DNA of 57,512 bases, from assembly GCA_013388455.1 (NCBI GenBank), contig JACAFF010000041.1, positions 1-57,512 on the forward strand, written 5' to 3'. The translations under genes were made by a program, and so were the position numbers. Each line of letters begins with the position of its first letter. Within the stretch, counting starts at the first letter, position 1. Below, piece by piece: positions 44,365 to 54,066 of this stretch. This stretch comes from Nitrospirota bacterium. Its GTDB lineage: Bacteria; Nitrospirota; Thermodesulfovibrionia; Thermodesulfovibrionales; SM23-35. The notes beneath the pieces are model-generated. The model had not been told where the DNA came from and did no database searches. It was given only the letters and a program-made list of their open reading frames with translations.

Positions 44365-46899
44365 TCACTCAAAACTTATAAATCTTTTCGGATCAATCTT
44401 TCTGGCAACTTTTGAAGGCAGAAAGCCAGCAAATAATGTTGTGAGAAAAAGGATAACTGTCACAATTGATAAATAGAAATATGGCAGACTGAAATTTATC
44501 TTCCATCCGAATGAAATCTTATTCACTACATGCATAAAGATTATGCTCATTAAAGGGCCGAGGAGCATCCCCAGTAATATCCCTGTAATACCTACTACAG
44601 CCGCTGAAAGGATCAGGGTCTGCTGTATCTGCTGCCATTTTCCCCCAAGATACCTGATTATGCTTATTTCCCTTTTTCTTTCGAATACAAGTGCAAGCAA
44701 GGTATTGATAACCCCTATAAGTGAGACAATGATAGATATGAATTCAATTGCATATGTTATAGCAAAACTTTTATTGAAAATATCCATGATTTTGTCACGA
44801 AGCCCCTGATTATTCCATATCTCAACAGCATAGTAAGGGGATAGTCTTTCTTTTAGCTTCTGGATAAAAGCATCAATATTAACACCCTCTTTCACATAAA
44901 CACTGAATTGTGTTGCATCATCAAGTCCCCAAAACTTTTTCAACCATTTCCTGTCAATATATACAAAGCCTGATGTTGTAGAATAACTTGAAGAAACATC
45001 ATTTATTCTGAATGATTGTCTACCTTCCGGCGTATCGAGTTCAATAAAATCTCCTTTTTTTAATCCATATTTTATGCTCAGATAATCAGAGATGCCAGCA
45101 ACTTTCTCCTCTCCCTCCATCTCTTTTAGAATAGCATCGTATTCCCTTTCAAAATACCTTTTTGCCGAGTATTTCCTTTTTACTTTTATATCAGCAAATC
45201 CTGCGATAACTTTTCTACCGTTCAATTCAATGTATAATGCGCGAAATTTGTCAACACCTGTAACTTCAGGAAAATTCCTCACAATATCAATTACTTCTTC
45301 TGAGATAGGATAGAAACAATAATTGGATTTACATGACGCCGGCTTTATGTAAACGTCTGCTGTAATATATTGATTTATCCATCCTCTCAGGGAGTTTCTG
45401 AATGAAAATATCAGCGTAAAAAGTGCGATAATCAGTGAACTGCTGATAGCTACACTCATTAAAGCAACTGAAAACCTGTATATATTTCCTTGCATATCAG
45501 CAAGTGTAATTCTTCCTATTGCCCTGAATATTTTTTCTGAGGGTCTTTTAATAAGACTTAACAGTAACGAAAGATATAAGGGCGATATAAATGTAAAGCC
45601 GGCAATTATAAAAAGGATTCCCAGATAAGCAAGAACAGGGAATTCAAAGGGAGTATATATATAATCGAGATAAGATATAATGATTCCACTTATAATGAAA
45701 ACAATCCCTGCTAATGAAAATATTTTTTTGTATTTTCTGAACTTATATTCAAATGACCCTTCTCTTATACTTTCATTCGGTCTTATTTTTGAAGCCTCAT
45801 AAGCAGGGATTGTTGATGCAATAAGTGATATAATCAATCCCAGAAGTAAAGCCATAATCACATCACGTCCTGTGATTATGTAATCGGAGATGGATATTGT
45901 GCTGTACATGGTAGAGATTGTTTTTTCTACAGCGACTACAGAAAAATATGCAGTTAATTGGCCAAATAATATCCCAAGCAATGAGCCTGATATGCCGAGG
46001 AAAATCCCCTGAACAGTGAAAAGAATAATAACGGTTTTCCTGTCAGCCCCGATCCCTCTCAAAATACCTATCTCTGTCCTTCTTTTCACAACAGAAATGA
46101 ATATCGTGTTATAAAGCAGGAATATCCCAACGAGTATGGCAACAAGACTTATAAACTGGAGATTGTATCGGAATGATGCAATAAGCGACTTCTGATTTCT
46201 GAATATATCTTCTTTTTTCTGAATCTTTAAATGAGATGGTAACTTGTTCTGTATCTTATCTGCAGTCTCATCGTCGGTATGGAGGTCAATCCGGGTGAGA
46301 TAGCCGTATCGTTTAAAATACTCCTGGAAGTCTCCAATATCCATTATCAGCGTGTTTTCATTAAGTGATTCTGTATCAATAATATCAAGTATTTTTAAAG
46401 GATACTGTCTGTCATAAACCAATGGCGTGATAATGTCATTTTTTTTCAACGAATACGTATCAGCAAATTTTCTGGTAATAAGTACCCCGTTGATTTCTTT
46501 ATAGAATTCTTCTCTATATGGAATTTTTTCAGGTGCAATATTTAAATAGCGAAGTGCTTTGACAGAATATAGACCATAAATGTCAATCGTTTCTTTTATT
46601 TCGGGGATGTAGCCAAATGTTTTCAGGACAGGGAAGCTTTCTTCTTCAATTATGCGGACATCCTTGTATATTGTTTCATCAAAATCTATGCCTCCGATAT
46701 CATAGATTTCGTAATTTTCATATGGACTCAATCCTTTGATACTCGATTCAAATGATGATATTGCCTGATCAGAAGCAACCTTTACCCCAACAAAAAGCCC
46801 AACACCAAGTGCAATACCGATAACAGACAGGAAGGTAAGAAATTTCTCTTCCTTCATATTTTTAATCACGAGAAGCTTTATTAGTTTCAATATTTGCAT
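44365..46899 (-). CDS. Large ABC transporter permease (AttF/G- or LolC-like, fused FtsX pair)
   Basis: 844 residues with eight membrane helices: an N-terminal anchor, a MacB-like periplasmic domain (about 45-225), FtsX helices with KRRTEIGILRGIGADRKTV (about 270), a second periplasmic domain (about 500-690) and a second FtsX set with FERKREISIIRYLGGKW. This double arrangement is typical of permeases paired with AttE-type ATPases and a CrtC/AttH protein. It lies between the ATPase (18 bp) and acuC. Confidence 0.92.
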   Translation of the reverse strand: MQILKLIKLLVIKNMKEEKFLTFLSVIGIALGVGLFVGVKVASDQAISSFESSIKGLSPYENYEIYDIGGIDFDETIYKDVRIIEEESFPVLKTFGYIPEIKETIDIYGLYSVKALRYLNIAPEKIPYREEFYKEINGVLITRKFADTYSLKKNDIITPLVYDRQYPLKILDIIDTESLNENTLIMDIGDFQEYFKRYGYLTRIDLHTDDETADKIQNKLPSHLKIQKKEDIFRNQKSLIASFRYNLQFISLVAILVGIFLLYNTIFISVVKRRTEIGILRGIGADRKTVIILFTVQGIFLGISGSLLGILFGQLTAYFSVVAVEKTISTMYSTISISDYIITGRDVIMALLLGLIISLIASTIPAYEASKIRPNESIREGSFEYKFRKYKKIFSLAGIVFIISGIIISYLDYIYTPFEFPVLAYLGILFIIAGFTFISPLYLSLLLSLIKRPSEKIFRAIGRITLADMQGNIYRFSVALMSVAISSSLIIALFTLIFSFRNSLRGWINQYITADVYIKPASCKSNYCFYPISEEVIDIVRNFPEVTGVDKFRALYIELNGRKVIAGFADIKVKRKYSAKRYFEREYDAILKEMEGEEKVAGISDYLSIKYGLKKGDFIELDTPEGRQSFRINDVSSSYSTTSGFVYIDRKWLKKFWGLDDATQFSVYVKEGVNIDAFIQKLKERLSPYYAVEIWNNQGLRDKIMDIFNKSFAITYAIEFISIIVSLIGVINTLLALVFERKREISIIRYLGGKWQQIQQTLILSAAVVGITGILLGMLLGPLMSIIFMHVVNKISFGWKINFSLPYFYLSIVTVILFLTTLFAGFLPSKVARKIDPKRFISFE

Positions 46900-46917
46900 G
46901 CTGTTATTAATTACTTC

Positions 46918-47562
46918 TTACTTTATTATGAATCCATCCTTTATCCTTATAATTCTTTTTGCATATTCAGCTATATAAGATTCATGTGTAACAAGTATTA
47001 TGGTTTTTCCTGTCTCCTTTGCCAGTTGTGTAATCAATTCCATAATCATTATCCCTGTCTCGCTGTCTAAACTTCCTGTCGGCTCATCAGCAAGTATGAT
47101 TTCAGGGTTATGTATTAATGCCCTTGCTATTGCAACTCTCTGTTGTTCTCCACCTGAAAGTTGATATGGATAAACGTTCTCCTTACCTTTAAGTCCAACA
47201 CGTTCAATAATTTCGTAGACCTTCTTTATGTTTTCATCTCCATTAAGAAGCAATGGCATTTGAATATTTTCAACAACTGAAATATTCGGCAAAAGATTAA
47301 AGAACTGAAAAATAAAGCCTACTTTCTTTCGTCTGTAAAGTGTAAGCTGTTCATCTGTATATGCCGATATCTCTGAACCATTAACAAAGATACTTCCTTT
47401 TTCTGGTTTGTCCATACCACCGATAAGATTAAGCAATGTGGATTTTCCAGAACCTGAACTACCCATAATCGAAATAAATTCGGCTTTTTCTACCTCAAGA
47501 TTTATACCCTTGAGAACTCTATTATTCCCGTAATATTTTTCTACACCTTCGAGTTTTATCAT
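46918..47562 (-). CDS. LolD/AttE-type ABC transporter ATPase
   Basis: 214 residues: Walker A GSSGSGKST, FIFQFFNLLP, signature LSGGEQQRVAIARAL, Walker B IILADEPTGSLD, and VTHES in the H-loop. It overlaps the AttH-like gene upstream by 4 nt and precedes the large permease, forming one transporter. Confidence 0.95.
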   Translation of the reverse strand: MIKLEGVEKYYGNNRVLKGINLEVEKAEFISIMGSSGSGKSTLLNLIGGMDKPEKGSIFVNGSEISAYTDEQLTLYRRKKVGFIFQFFNLLPNISVVENIQMPLLLNGDENIKKVYEIIERVGLKGKENVYPYQLSGGEQQRVAIARALIHNPEIILADEPTGSLDSETGIMIMELITQLAKETGKTIILVTHESYIAEYAKRIIRIKDGFIIK

Positions 47563-48608
47563 TCTCGGTACCCTGTCATCTCTACATATGCCCTTCCTTT
47601 TGAAGTCCCGTCAACCTCACATGTGCCTTCCCAGTAATAATTACCAGTTGTTCCATAAGCCAGAAATTCCTGATCTTTAATAAGGGGTGTAACGAAAAGG
47701 ATAAGATTTTCGGATTGAAGCCAGATTTCCCACTTAGAAGGATATCTTGCCTTTGTTTTTTTAGATTTATAGTGAGTTAAGACTTTTATATTAAAATCAT
47801 TTCTTGAAAGCTTTCGGTATTTACCACCGGGATATACGAGCGTTCCTGATGAATATTTATCTATAGAACCATCTTTATTTCTGATCATGTAGAGCATTAT
47901 TTCTCTTCCGTCGTCAAGCTGTATCGCAAACCAGTCCCATCCTTTCTGATTATCTGAAAGGCTTCTTGATGAGATTTCCCTGTCAAACCAGCTCTTCCCT
48001 TTTACATTAAACGAATGATTACCTATCTTTAATATCCCTTTGGTTTTCATATTTGTATAAGAAAAATATATCGAAGAAATCAAAGATGATTCTTCTGACT
48101 TTCTTGAATATCCATTCTCACCGTTAAGAACAACAGGCTTTGATGGAATCAACTCAAGATCGATCATATTACTGCTATCAAAAGCCTTTATGTGCATTTT
48201 ATTCATTTTACCTTTCAATGTATTCTCCTCAACCCAGACATTCAGTTCATCTTCTTTTGCACCTGCGAACCCATATGCCCCTGAATCTCCTTTGTCATAA
48301 AAATAAAATTTATTATTGTTTACATCAGAGATGGCAAAATGCGAAATATATATCTTGTTTACGCCGAATTGAGATTTGTAATTCCTTTTCTGAACATTCA
48401 CAACAAAGAATGTAAGCTCGTATCCAAATTCTCTGCCATTCATATCAAACAAATGTCCTGTAAAATACCACCACTGGACTCTATAGTCTTTTTTGAAATA
48501 AAAATCCTCTGGAAGTTTTACTCTGTAGTCAGGTGTAACATCAAGGTATTCCTGAGAAAAGGCAGAAGAGGATAAAAAAAGTAACAAAACCAGAATTAAT
48601 TTTTTCAT
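47559..48608 (-). CDS. AttH/CrtC-like secreted lipocalin-type protein
   Basis: 349 residues. Signal peptide (LILVLLLFLSSSAFS), then RVQWWYFTGHLFDMNGREFG, KGKSWFDREISSRSL and GWDWFAIQLDDGREIMLYM, the hallmarks of the CrtC/AttH family (hydroxyneurosporene synthase-like double lipocalin fold). With ATPase and permease genes downstream it reproduces the attEFGH operon known from Vibrio and other Gram-negatives, whose substrate is uncertain. First gene of the operon; rarA starts 75 bp away on the other strand. Confidence 0.88.
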   Translation of the reverse strand: MKKLILVLLLFLSSSAFSQEYLDVTPDYRVKLPEDFYFKKDYRVQWWYFTGHLFDMNGREFGYELTFFVVNVQKRNYKSQFGVNKIYISHFAISDVNNNKFYFYDKGDSGAYGFAGAKEDELNVWVEENTLKGKMNKMHIKAFDSSNMIDLELIPSKPVVLNGENGYSRKSEESSLISSIYFSYTNMKTKGILKIGNHSFNVKGKSWFDREISSRSLSDNQKGWDWFAIQLDDGREIMLYMIRNKDGSIDKYSSGTLVYPGGKYRKLSRNDFNIKVLTHYKSKKTKARYPSKWEIWLQSENLILFVTPLIKDQEFLAYGTTGNYYWEGTCEVDGTSKGRAYVEMTGYRE

Positions 48609-48683
48609 GCTATTAATATTTTACCAATGAGATGATGAATTAGATAGCTTGAAAATTTCTTTCCATTTAGGCAAACATAATTT

Positions 48684-49925
48684 ATGGAACTATTTAAAGA
48701 CAGGGCTATTTCATCCTCTTCTCCACCTCTCGCTTTTAGAATGTGTCCTCAAACCCTTGATGAATACATAGGTCAGGAGCATATACTCGGGGCTGGCAAA
48801 TTACTTAGAAGGGCGATAGAGGCAGATAGAATTTCATCAATCATACTTTATGGGCCCCCTGGAACAGGGAAGACCGCACTTGCGCGGGTGATTGCAGAAA
48901 AAACAAAATCCTATTTCGAATGGCTCAACGCGGCAACTATCGGACTCGATGAAATCAGAAAAGTTATAAAAGATGCAAGGAAAAGAAAAACAAATGGGAT
49001 AAACACTATCGTATTTCTTGACGAAATCCACCGCTTCAATAAGTTACAACAGGATGCTTTGCTTCCTGATGTTGAGGAAGGAAATATTGTACTTATTGCT
49101 GCAACAGTTGAAAATCCATTTTTTTACGTCAATTCAGCTTTACTCTCGAGAAGTCAGGTCTTCGAATTGAAGCCTCTTTCAGAAGAAAATATTTTAAAAA
49201 TTTTGAATCATGCACTGCTTGATAAAAAACGGGGGTTTGGCAATCAGGATGTTATCATTGATGAAGATGCACTTAAGCACATCGCTAAAATGTCTGATGG
49301 AGATGCAAGAAAGGCTTTATCTTCACTTGAGATTGCTGTTCTTACAACTGCGCCGGATAAACATGGGAAGATTTATATAAATTTGCAAACAGCAGAGGAG
49401 TCTATTCAGAAAAAAGTAGTTGTTTATGACAAGAAAGGTGATCAGCATTTTGATACAATCTCAGCATTTATAAAAAGTATGCGCGGCTCAGATCCTGATG
49501 CAGCTATTTATTATCTTGCGAAGATGATTTATGCTGGAGAAGACCCACGTTTTATAGCGAGACGTATCGTTATATGCGCATCAGAAGATGTTGGGAACGC
49601 AGACCCAATGGCACTGATTGTTGCAACCTCTGCTTTAAGAGCAGTTGAATTCATTGGAATGCCTGAGGCAAGAATTCCTCTTGCACAAGCTGTTATATAC
49701 ATTGCAAATGCACCTAAGAGTAATGCCTGTTATAAAGCAATTGAAGGTGCTTTGAAAGACATTTCTACTGAAGAAACTATTGAGGTGCCGAATCATCTGA
49801 AAAACAGCCACTATTTAGGAGCAAGAAAACTTGGTCATGGCAAAGATTATAAGTATCCTCACGATTACGGCGGATATGTTGAACAGGAATACTTGAAAAA
49901 GAAAAAGAAATACTATAATCCCTGA
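48684..49925 (+). CDS. rarA: Replication-associated recombination protein RarA (MgsA)
   Basis: 413 residues. AAA+ ATPase with RMCPQTLDEYIGQEHILG at the N-terminus, Walker A GPPGTGKTAL, Walker B FLDEIHRFNK, and the C-terminal tetramerisation region including GSDPDAAIYYLAKMI and LGHGKDYKYPHDYGG. RarA acts at stalled replication forks. It is followed one base later by mutS2, forming a genome-maintenance pair. Confidence 0.95.
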   Translation: MELFKDRAISSSSPPLAFRMCPQTLDEYIGQEHILGAGKLLRRAIEADRISSIILYGPPGTGKTALARVIAEKTKSYFEWLNAATIGLDEIRKVIKDARKRKTNGINTIVFLDEIHRFNKLQQDALLPDVEEGNIVLIAATVENPFFYVNSALLSRSQVFELKPLSEENILKILNHALLDKKRGFGNQDVIIDEDALKHIAKMSDGDARKALSSLEIAVLTTAPDKHGKIYINLQTAEESIQKKVVVYDKKGDQHFDTISAFIKSMRGSDPDAAIYYLAKMIYAGEDPRFIARRIVICASEDVGNADPMALIVATSALRAVEFIGMPEARIPLAQAVIYIANAPKSNACYKAIEGALKDISTEETIEVPNHLKNSHYLGARKLGHGKDYKYPHDYGGYVEQEYLKKKKKYYNP

Positions 49926-49926
49926 C

Positions 49927-52302
49927 ATGACAATCCCTTCGAATACTTTTAAACTCCTTGAATTCGATAAGCTTCTTAGCTTTATTGCTGATTATTCAAA
50001 TAGTGAGGCATCAAGGAATTCTGTGCTTAAGATTCATCCCATGCATGATAAAGATAATATTGAGAACAGATTCAGACAAATCGCTGAGATCCGCAAGTTA
50101 TCTAATGAAGGCAATCCTTTGAAGTTATCCCCTTTTACGGATATATCCGATCTTATCTCAAAAATAAGACCTGAAGGTTCTGTCCTCGATGCCAGTGAAC
50201 TTTCTGAATTCATTCCCGTATTAAGCATTTCTTATCACATATCAGAACAGATGAAAAACAGATTTGATCTACCCTTTTTAAAAAAGCTTACAGACCATCT
50301 AACAGGATTTCCTGATATTCTTGAAATACTTGAAAAATCGATAGACAGCGAAGGGAATATTCTTGACAGCGCTTCATATCTAATTGCTGAACTGCGTGGA
50401 AAGATAAGGACACTCGAGGGAAGGATAAGGAAGAATCTTGAAGAGATAATCAGGGATAGTCGAATCTCTGTTTTTTTGCAGGATAATTTTATTACAACAA
50501 GATCAGGCAGATGGGTCATACCAGTAAGGATGGACTCGAAAGGAATGGTTCAGGGGGTGGTTCACGATGTCTCAAAGTCAGGAGAAACTGCATTTATAGA
50601 ACCGCTCGGCATTATTAATCTTACAAATGAACTTGAAAATCTCAGGGCTGAACATAAAGCTGAGGAGATTCGTATTCTCAGGAATCTCTGTTCAATCATA
50701 AGAAACGTGATACATGAATTACAGGCTGAATTTAAAACTATTGTTTATCTCGATGTTCTAAATTGTATCGCAAAGTTTTCAGACCTTTTAGAGATGGAAA
50801 ATCCACAAATCAATACTTCTGATTCGATTCATCTCATACAGGCGAGACATCCTCTCCTCCAGCTAACATTGCAGAGGATGGGAAATAATACACAAAAAAT
50901 AGTTCCTCTCGACGTTCGATTAGGTACTGAGAACACGGTAATGGTTATAACTGGTGCGAATGCAGGGGGTAAAACCATAGCTATCAAGACAATAGGACTT
51001 CTACTTCTCATGGCCTTATCTGGTATGCCTGTCCCTGCCAAATCATCTACTGCATTTCCGATAGTTCAGAACGTCCTCGTCGACATCGGTGATGAGCAAT
51101 CAATAGAAACAAACCTCTCAACATTCTCTGCACATATATCTAATATCTCAGACATTCTTAAAAAAACAACCTCTAAAACTGTTATCCTTATTGATGAACT
51201 TGGCACAGGTACTGATCCTGAAGAGGGGGCAGCTTTATCATGTGCAATTTTACAGGAAATGAGGAAGAAGGGAGCTCTTGTTTTTGCCACTACTCATTTG
51301 TCAGAAATTAAGGGATTTGTTCATAAAACAGAAGGCATGATAAATGCCTCTATGGAATTTGATCAAAAAATGCTTACTCCACTATACAGATTACGTATTG
51401 GTGAACCTGGACAGTCTCATGCTCTTGAAATAGCCACAAGATACGGTTTGCCGAAAATTATAATCGAAACAGCAAAAAAAATGCTGGGAACACAAAAAAT
51501 CGATTTTGACAGAATGATAGTAGATCTGCATGAAAAAAGGATGCAGTATGAAAAATTACTTGAGGACCTCAGAAAACAGCATTCAGAGTTGGACAAAAAA
51601 AGTAGCACATTGATACAGAAAACACACGATTTCGAAAAAAACAAAAAGGAGATTCTTGCAAATGCATATAAGGAAGCTTTAGATATAATATCTGCTACCA
51701 AAAGACAAATGAATACTCTTCTTGATGAATTAAAGAAAAAGGGAAGAGCCGAAAGTCGTAAAATTATTAAACAGATTGATTCAACAATGGATTCTGTTTT
51801 AGAAAATCTAAAAAAACATGATAAAGAAAATAATCAAATTCTTACAATAAATGAAATCAACAAGGGTGACATTGTCTTTGTCCGATCCCTTGGTCATGAT
51901 GCAATGATCACTGACATAAATTCTAAGCAAAATCGTGTAAAGGTAATTACTGGCAATTTAGAAATTGAAATCCCGTTATCTGATTTAAGTAAAAAAAGAG
52001 GAGATATTTTACCTCTTGAAAAGACATACACATTATTTACAGAAAAATTTGACAAAACTGTCTCCTCAAGGCTTAACCTTGTCGGACTGCGGGTTGACGA
52101 AGCAATATCAAAACTCGAACATTTCATCAACCATGCCTCCTTATCAGATTTACGTGAAATAACAATAATTCACGGTATCGGTAAAGGCCTGTTAATGAAA
52201 GCAATACACGAACATCTCTCGAACCATCCGCTGATCGTTTCTTTCAGAAGTGGAACACCTGAAGAAGGAGGAATCGGCGTAACTATTATAAAACTGTCTT
52301 AA
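49927..52302 (+). CDS. mutS2: Endonuclease/ATPase MutS2
   Basis: 791 residues. Clamp/lever helices (1-300), the MutS ATPase domain with Walker A GANAGGKTIAIKT (about 338), Walker B LIDELGTGTDPEEGAALS and a coiled-coil insert (520-630), then a KOW-like segment and a C-terminal Smr domain with LVGLRVDEAI and IIHGIGKGLL. MutS2 limits recombination or rescues collided ribosomes, depending on species. Its stop codon lies in the TTAA border of repeat copy E. Confidence 0.96.
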   Translation: MTIPSNTFKLLEFDKLLSFIADYSNSEASRNSVLKIHPMHDKDNIENRFRQIAEIRKLSNEGNPLKLSPFTDISDLISKIRPEGSVLDASELSEFIPVLSISYHISEQMKNRFDLPFLKKLTDHLTGFPDILEILEKSIDSEGNILDSASYLIAELRGKIRTLEGRIRKNLEEIIRDSRISVFLQDNFITTRSGRWVIPVRMDSKGMVQGVVHDVSKSGETAFIEPLGIINLTNELENLRAEHKAEEIRILRNLCSIIRNVIHELQAEFKTIVYLDVLNCIAKFSDLLEMENPQINTSDSIHLIQARHPLLQLTLQRMGNNTQKIVPLDVRLGTENTVMVITGANAGGKTIAIKTIGLLLLMALSGMPVPAKSSTAFPIVQNVLVDIGDEQSIETNLSTFSAHISNISDILKKTTSKTVILIDELGTGTDPEEGAALSCAILQEMRKKGALVFATTHLSEIKGFVHKTEGMINASMEFDQKMLTPLYRLRIGEPGQSHALEIATRYGLPKIIIETAKKMLGTQKIDFDRMIVDLHEKRMQYEKLLEDLRKQHSELDKKSSTLIQKTHDFEKNKKEILANAYKEALDIISATKRQMNTLLDELKKKGRAESRKIIKQIDSTMDSVLENLKKHDKENNQILTINEINKGDIVFVRSLGHDAMITDINSKQNRVKVITGNLEIEIPLSDLSKKRGDILPLEKTYTLFTEKFDKTVSSRLNLVGLRVDEAISKLEHFINHASLSDLREITIIHGIGKGLLMKAIHEHLSNHPLIVSFRSGTPEEGGIGVTIIKLS

Positions 52303-52342
52303 CCCGAATAATGCAATTAAAATAATGCCCATGTCTTGAACG
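52298..52342. repeat. Partial copy E of the palindromic repeat family, touching the mutS2 stop
   Basis: CTTAACCCGAATAATGCAAT (52298-52317) followed by TAAAATAATGCCCATGTCTTG repeats the AATAATGC arm twice in direct orientation, as in the left arm of copies A and C. The mutS2 TAA is formed by the border TTAA. Next to it, 52344-52370 carries another imperfect palindrome, ATTCC...GGAAT. The stretch 52371-52531 shows nothing I can identify. Confidence 0.55.
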
Positions 52343-52531
52343 ACGAGATTCCTCACCCCGCTCGGAATGCAGGTTTTTATCGCTGGATTTGGCTATATAT
52401 AAATACAGACTTGTCCAAAACAAGAAAATTGATATGGCTGAATAACTCATAAACACATAAATCGACAAGTTATTTATATGGCTAACGCGGGTGGAATTTT
52501 AAAATCAGAGATCTAAAGCAATTCTTAATGC

Positions 52532-52643
52532 TTCATTCGTTTGAATTAATAAGTACCTGACTGCTTACTATAACGAATACACGAAATTTTTCGGGGGCAT
52601 GAGGGGCTCCTTTATATACACGGTATAGGTCACCGCGTTTCAT
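52532..52643 (-). pseudogene. MazF/PemK-type toxin, truncated N-terminal remnant
   Basis: Reads MKRGDLYRVYKGAPHAPEKF then RVFVIVS, the conserved start of MazF/PemK mRNA interferases (RGDLYxVxxG...RxxVIVS), followed by QVLINSN and a stop at 52532-52534. A full MazF has ~110 residues, so two thirds are gone. By the coordinate count the segment after VIVS appears shifted by one base as well. Its ATG (52643) overlaps the end of the antitoxin frame by 14 nt, as in intact mazEF-type operons. Inactive. Confidence 0.8.
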
Positions 52644-52867
52644 AATCCACCTGATAAGAAAGGACATCTTCAGCTTCCTCGTTGAGTTTATCAGCCTTCT
52701 TATTAAGAATAATAAGGTCCTTCATTCCTTTCTAATTTAACCTGCCTTTCAATATAGTCCCTTACTGCCTTCTCAATAAATTCCGATTTATTCTGCTGCC
52801 TTCCGGCCAGATTTTCAATATTTCTAATAAGTTCTTCCGGAAGAGTGATTGATGTCTTAATTTTCAC
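52630..52867 (-). pseudogene. Ribbon-helix-helix antitoxin of the same module, frameshifted
   Basis: A GTG at 52867 opens VKIKTSITLPEELIRNIENL followed by an RHH-type helix pair (SEFIEKAVRDYIERQ); this frame stops after 54 codons at 52703. One base over, the reading continues DLIILNKKADKLNEEAEDVL SYQVDYETR to a TGA at 52630-52632, the usual tail of these antitoxins. I infer a single-base insertion near 52720. The N-terminal DNA-binding part could still be made. With the truncated toxin this is a dead TA pair. Confidence 0.8.
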
Positions 52868-52978
52868 ACCACCAATATACTACTAATATCTTACTAACAT
52901 CAATACTTAATCGATAAATGCATCCTTCAGTAGTTTGCTCTGTCTTTCGAATGCCTGTCTTGGATTCCGAGGGTAAAT

Positions 52979-54064
52979 TCATGGGATGATTGCATATTTT
53001 ATTCCTTTACCTTTTGATAAATTATCAAATGCCTTTTGTATATTTTTTAATGAATATCTTCCTGAAATAAGTTTCGAAAACTCAAGTTTTCCTGAACACA
53101 GAAGATTATATGCATTTCTCACATCAGTTGGGGTATAGTGAAAAACTCCTTTCAATGTTATCTCATCATAATGAATTCTTTCTGTATCGTAAGTAACCCT
53201 TGTACTTGACGGACAGCCGCCAAAGAGGATAACTGTTCCACCTCTTCTCAGATAGTTGACAGAGGACTCCCAGACTTCTGGTATCCCCGTGCATTCAAAG
53301 AGATAATCAAAGCCAATATTATTGGTAATTTTATTTAAATTAATATTCTTCTTACCTGCAAGGGTAGAGGAAATATCTTCCCTCTTGAGAGGGGTACAGG
53401 GGTGTGATTCCTCTCCCTTGATGGGAAGGGATGATATAAAATCTGCGCCCACCTTTTTTGCTACTCTCAGTTTATAAAAATGTTTATCTATTATAGTTAC
53501 TAATACCCCCTTTTCTTTCAAGAGCAATGAATGCAGAAGCCCTATAGGCCCAGCTCCTATAATAAGTCCATTGTCACCTTTATTAATAGTAAGAGATTCT
53601 ATACCATGAACTACACAAGATAAAGGCTCAAGCAAAGCAGATTCTTCAAAGGTTATATTTTCTGGTTTATGATAAACATTTTGTTTAACAATATGAGATG
53701 GTAAGACTATATATTCTGCAAAAGCACCTAAAACTTTTGTGTCCATTATCTTTTCGCATAGATTATAGAGCCTTTTTTTACAGTAGATACAATTAAGACA
53801 TGGAGCGCTGTGAACTGCCATTATTCCATCACCTTCTTTAAATCTTCTTACTCCCCTACCAACAGCAGCGACAATTCCAGAAAATTCATGGCCAAATACT
53901 CCAGGCATAGGTATCATCGGATGGCCACGTTTATAAGCTTTGAGGTCAGTCCCGCATGTAAGCGCTGCTCTAATCTTTACAAGTATTTCTCCACGAGATG
54001 GTGACGGAGTTTTTACTTCCCGAAGTTCGATTATACCAGGTTTTACAAGAATAGTTGTAAGCAA
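52979..54064 (-). CDS. Zinc-dependent medium-chain alcohol/polyol dehydrogenase
   Basis: 361 residues using a TTG start at 54064, just after the preceding gene's TAA; longer readings to 54205 overlap that gene and add non-family sequence. GroES-like catalytic domain: CGTDLKAY (catalytic Cys), GHEFSGIVAAVGRGV and the structural zinc motif C-x2-C-x2-C-x7-C (CLNCIYC...C). Rossmann domain: IIGAGPIGLLH. Between GADFI and GFDYLFECTG there are about 20 more residues than usual (PIKGEESHPCTPLKREDISS), matching a 60-bp palindromic insert at 53360-53419. Substrate unknown (threonine/sorbitol-type family). Confidence 0.88.
   Translation of the reverse strand: MLTTILVKPGIIELREVKTPSPSRGEILVKIRAALTCGTDLKAYKRGHPMIPMPGVFGHEFSGIVAAVGRGVRRFKEGDGIMAVHSAPCLNCIYCKKRLYNLCEKIMDTKVLGAFAEYIVLPSHIVKQNVYHKPENITFEESALLEPLSCVVHGIESLTINKGDNGLIIGAGPIGLLHSLLLKEKGVLVTIIDKHFYKLRVAKKVGADFISSLPIKGEESHPCTPLKREDISSTLAGKKNINLNKITNNIGFDYLFECTGIPEVWESSVNYLRRGGTVILFGGCPSSTRVTYDTERIHYDEITLKGVFHYTPTDVRNAYNLLCSGKLEFSKLISGRYSLKNIQKAFDNLSKGKGIKYAIIP
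53360..53419. repeat. Palindromic insert inside the dehydrogenase coding sequence
   Basis: Arms AAGGGTAGAGGAAAT (53360-53374) and ATTCCTCTCCCTT (53407-53419) are imperfect inverted copies; the middle contains a second hairpin CCCTCTTGAGAGGG (53380-53393). The stretch is more GC-rich than the flanks, keeps the reading frame, and corresponds to extra residues between beta strands of the NAD domain. It resembles in behaviour the protein-coding palindromic elements known from Rickettsia (RPE); relation to them is not claimed. Confidence 0.6.
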
Positions 54065-54066
54065 GT

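Noticed and set aside
52344-52370. ATTCCTCACCCCGCTCGGAAT palindrome as a regulatory site
   Set aside because: Sequences of this type are common dispersed intergenic repeats in many bacteria; nothing ties this one to a regulator.
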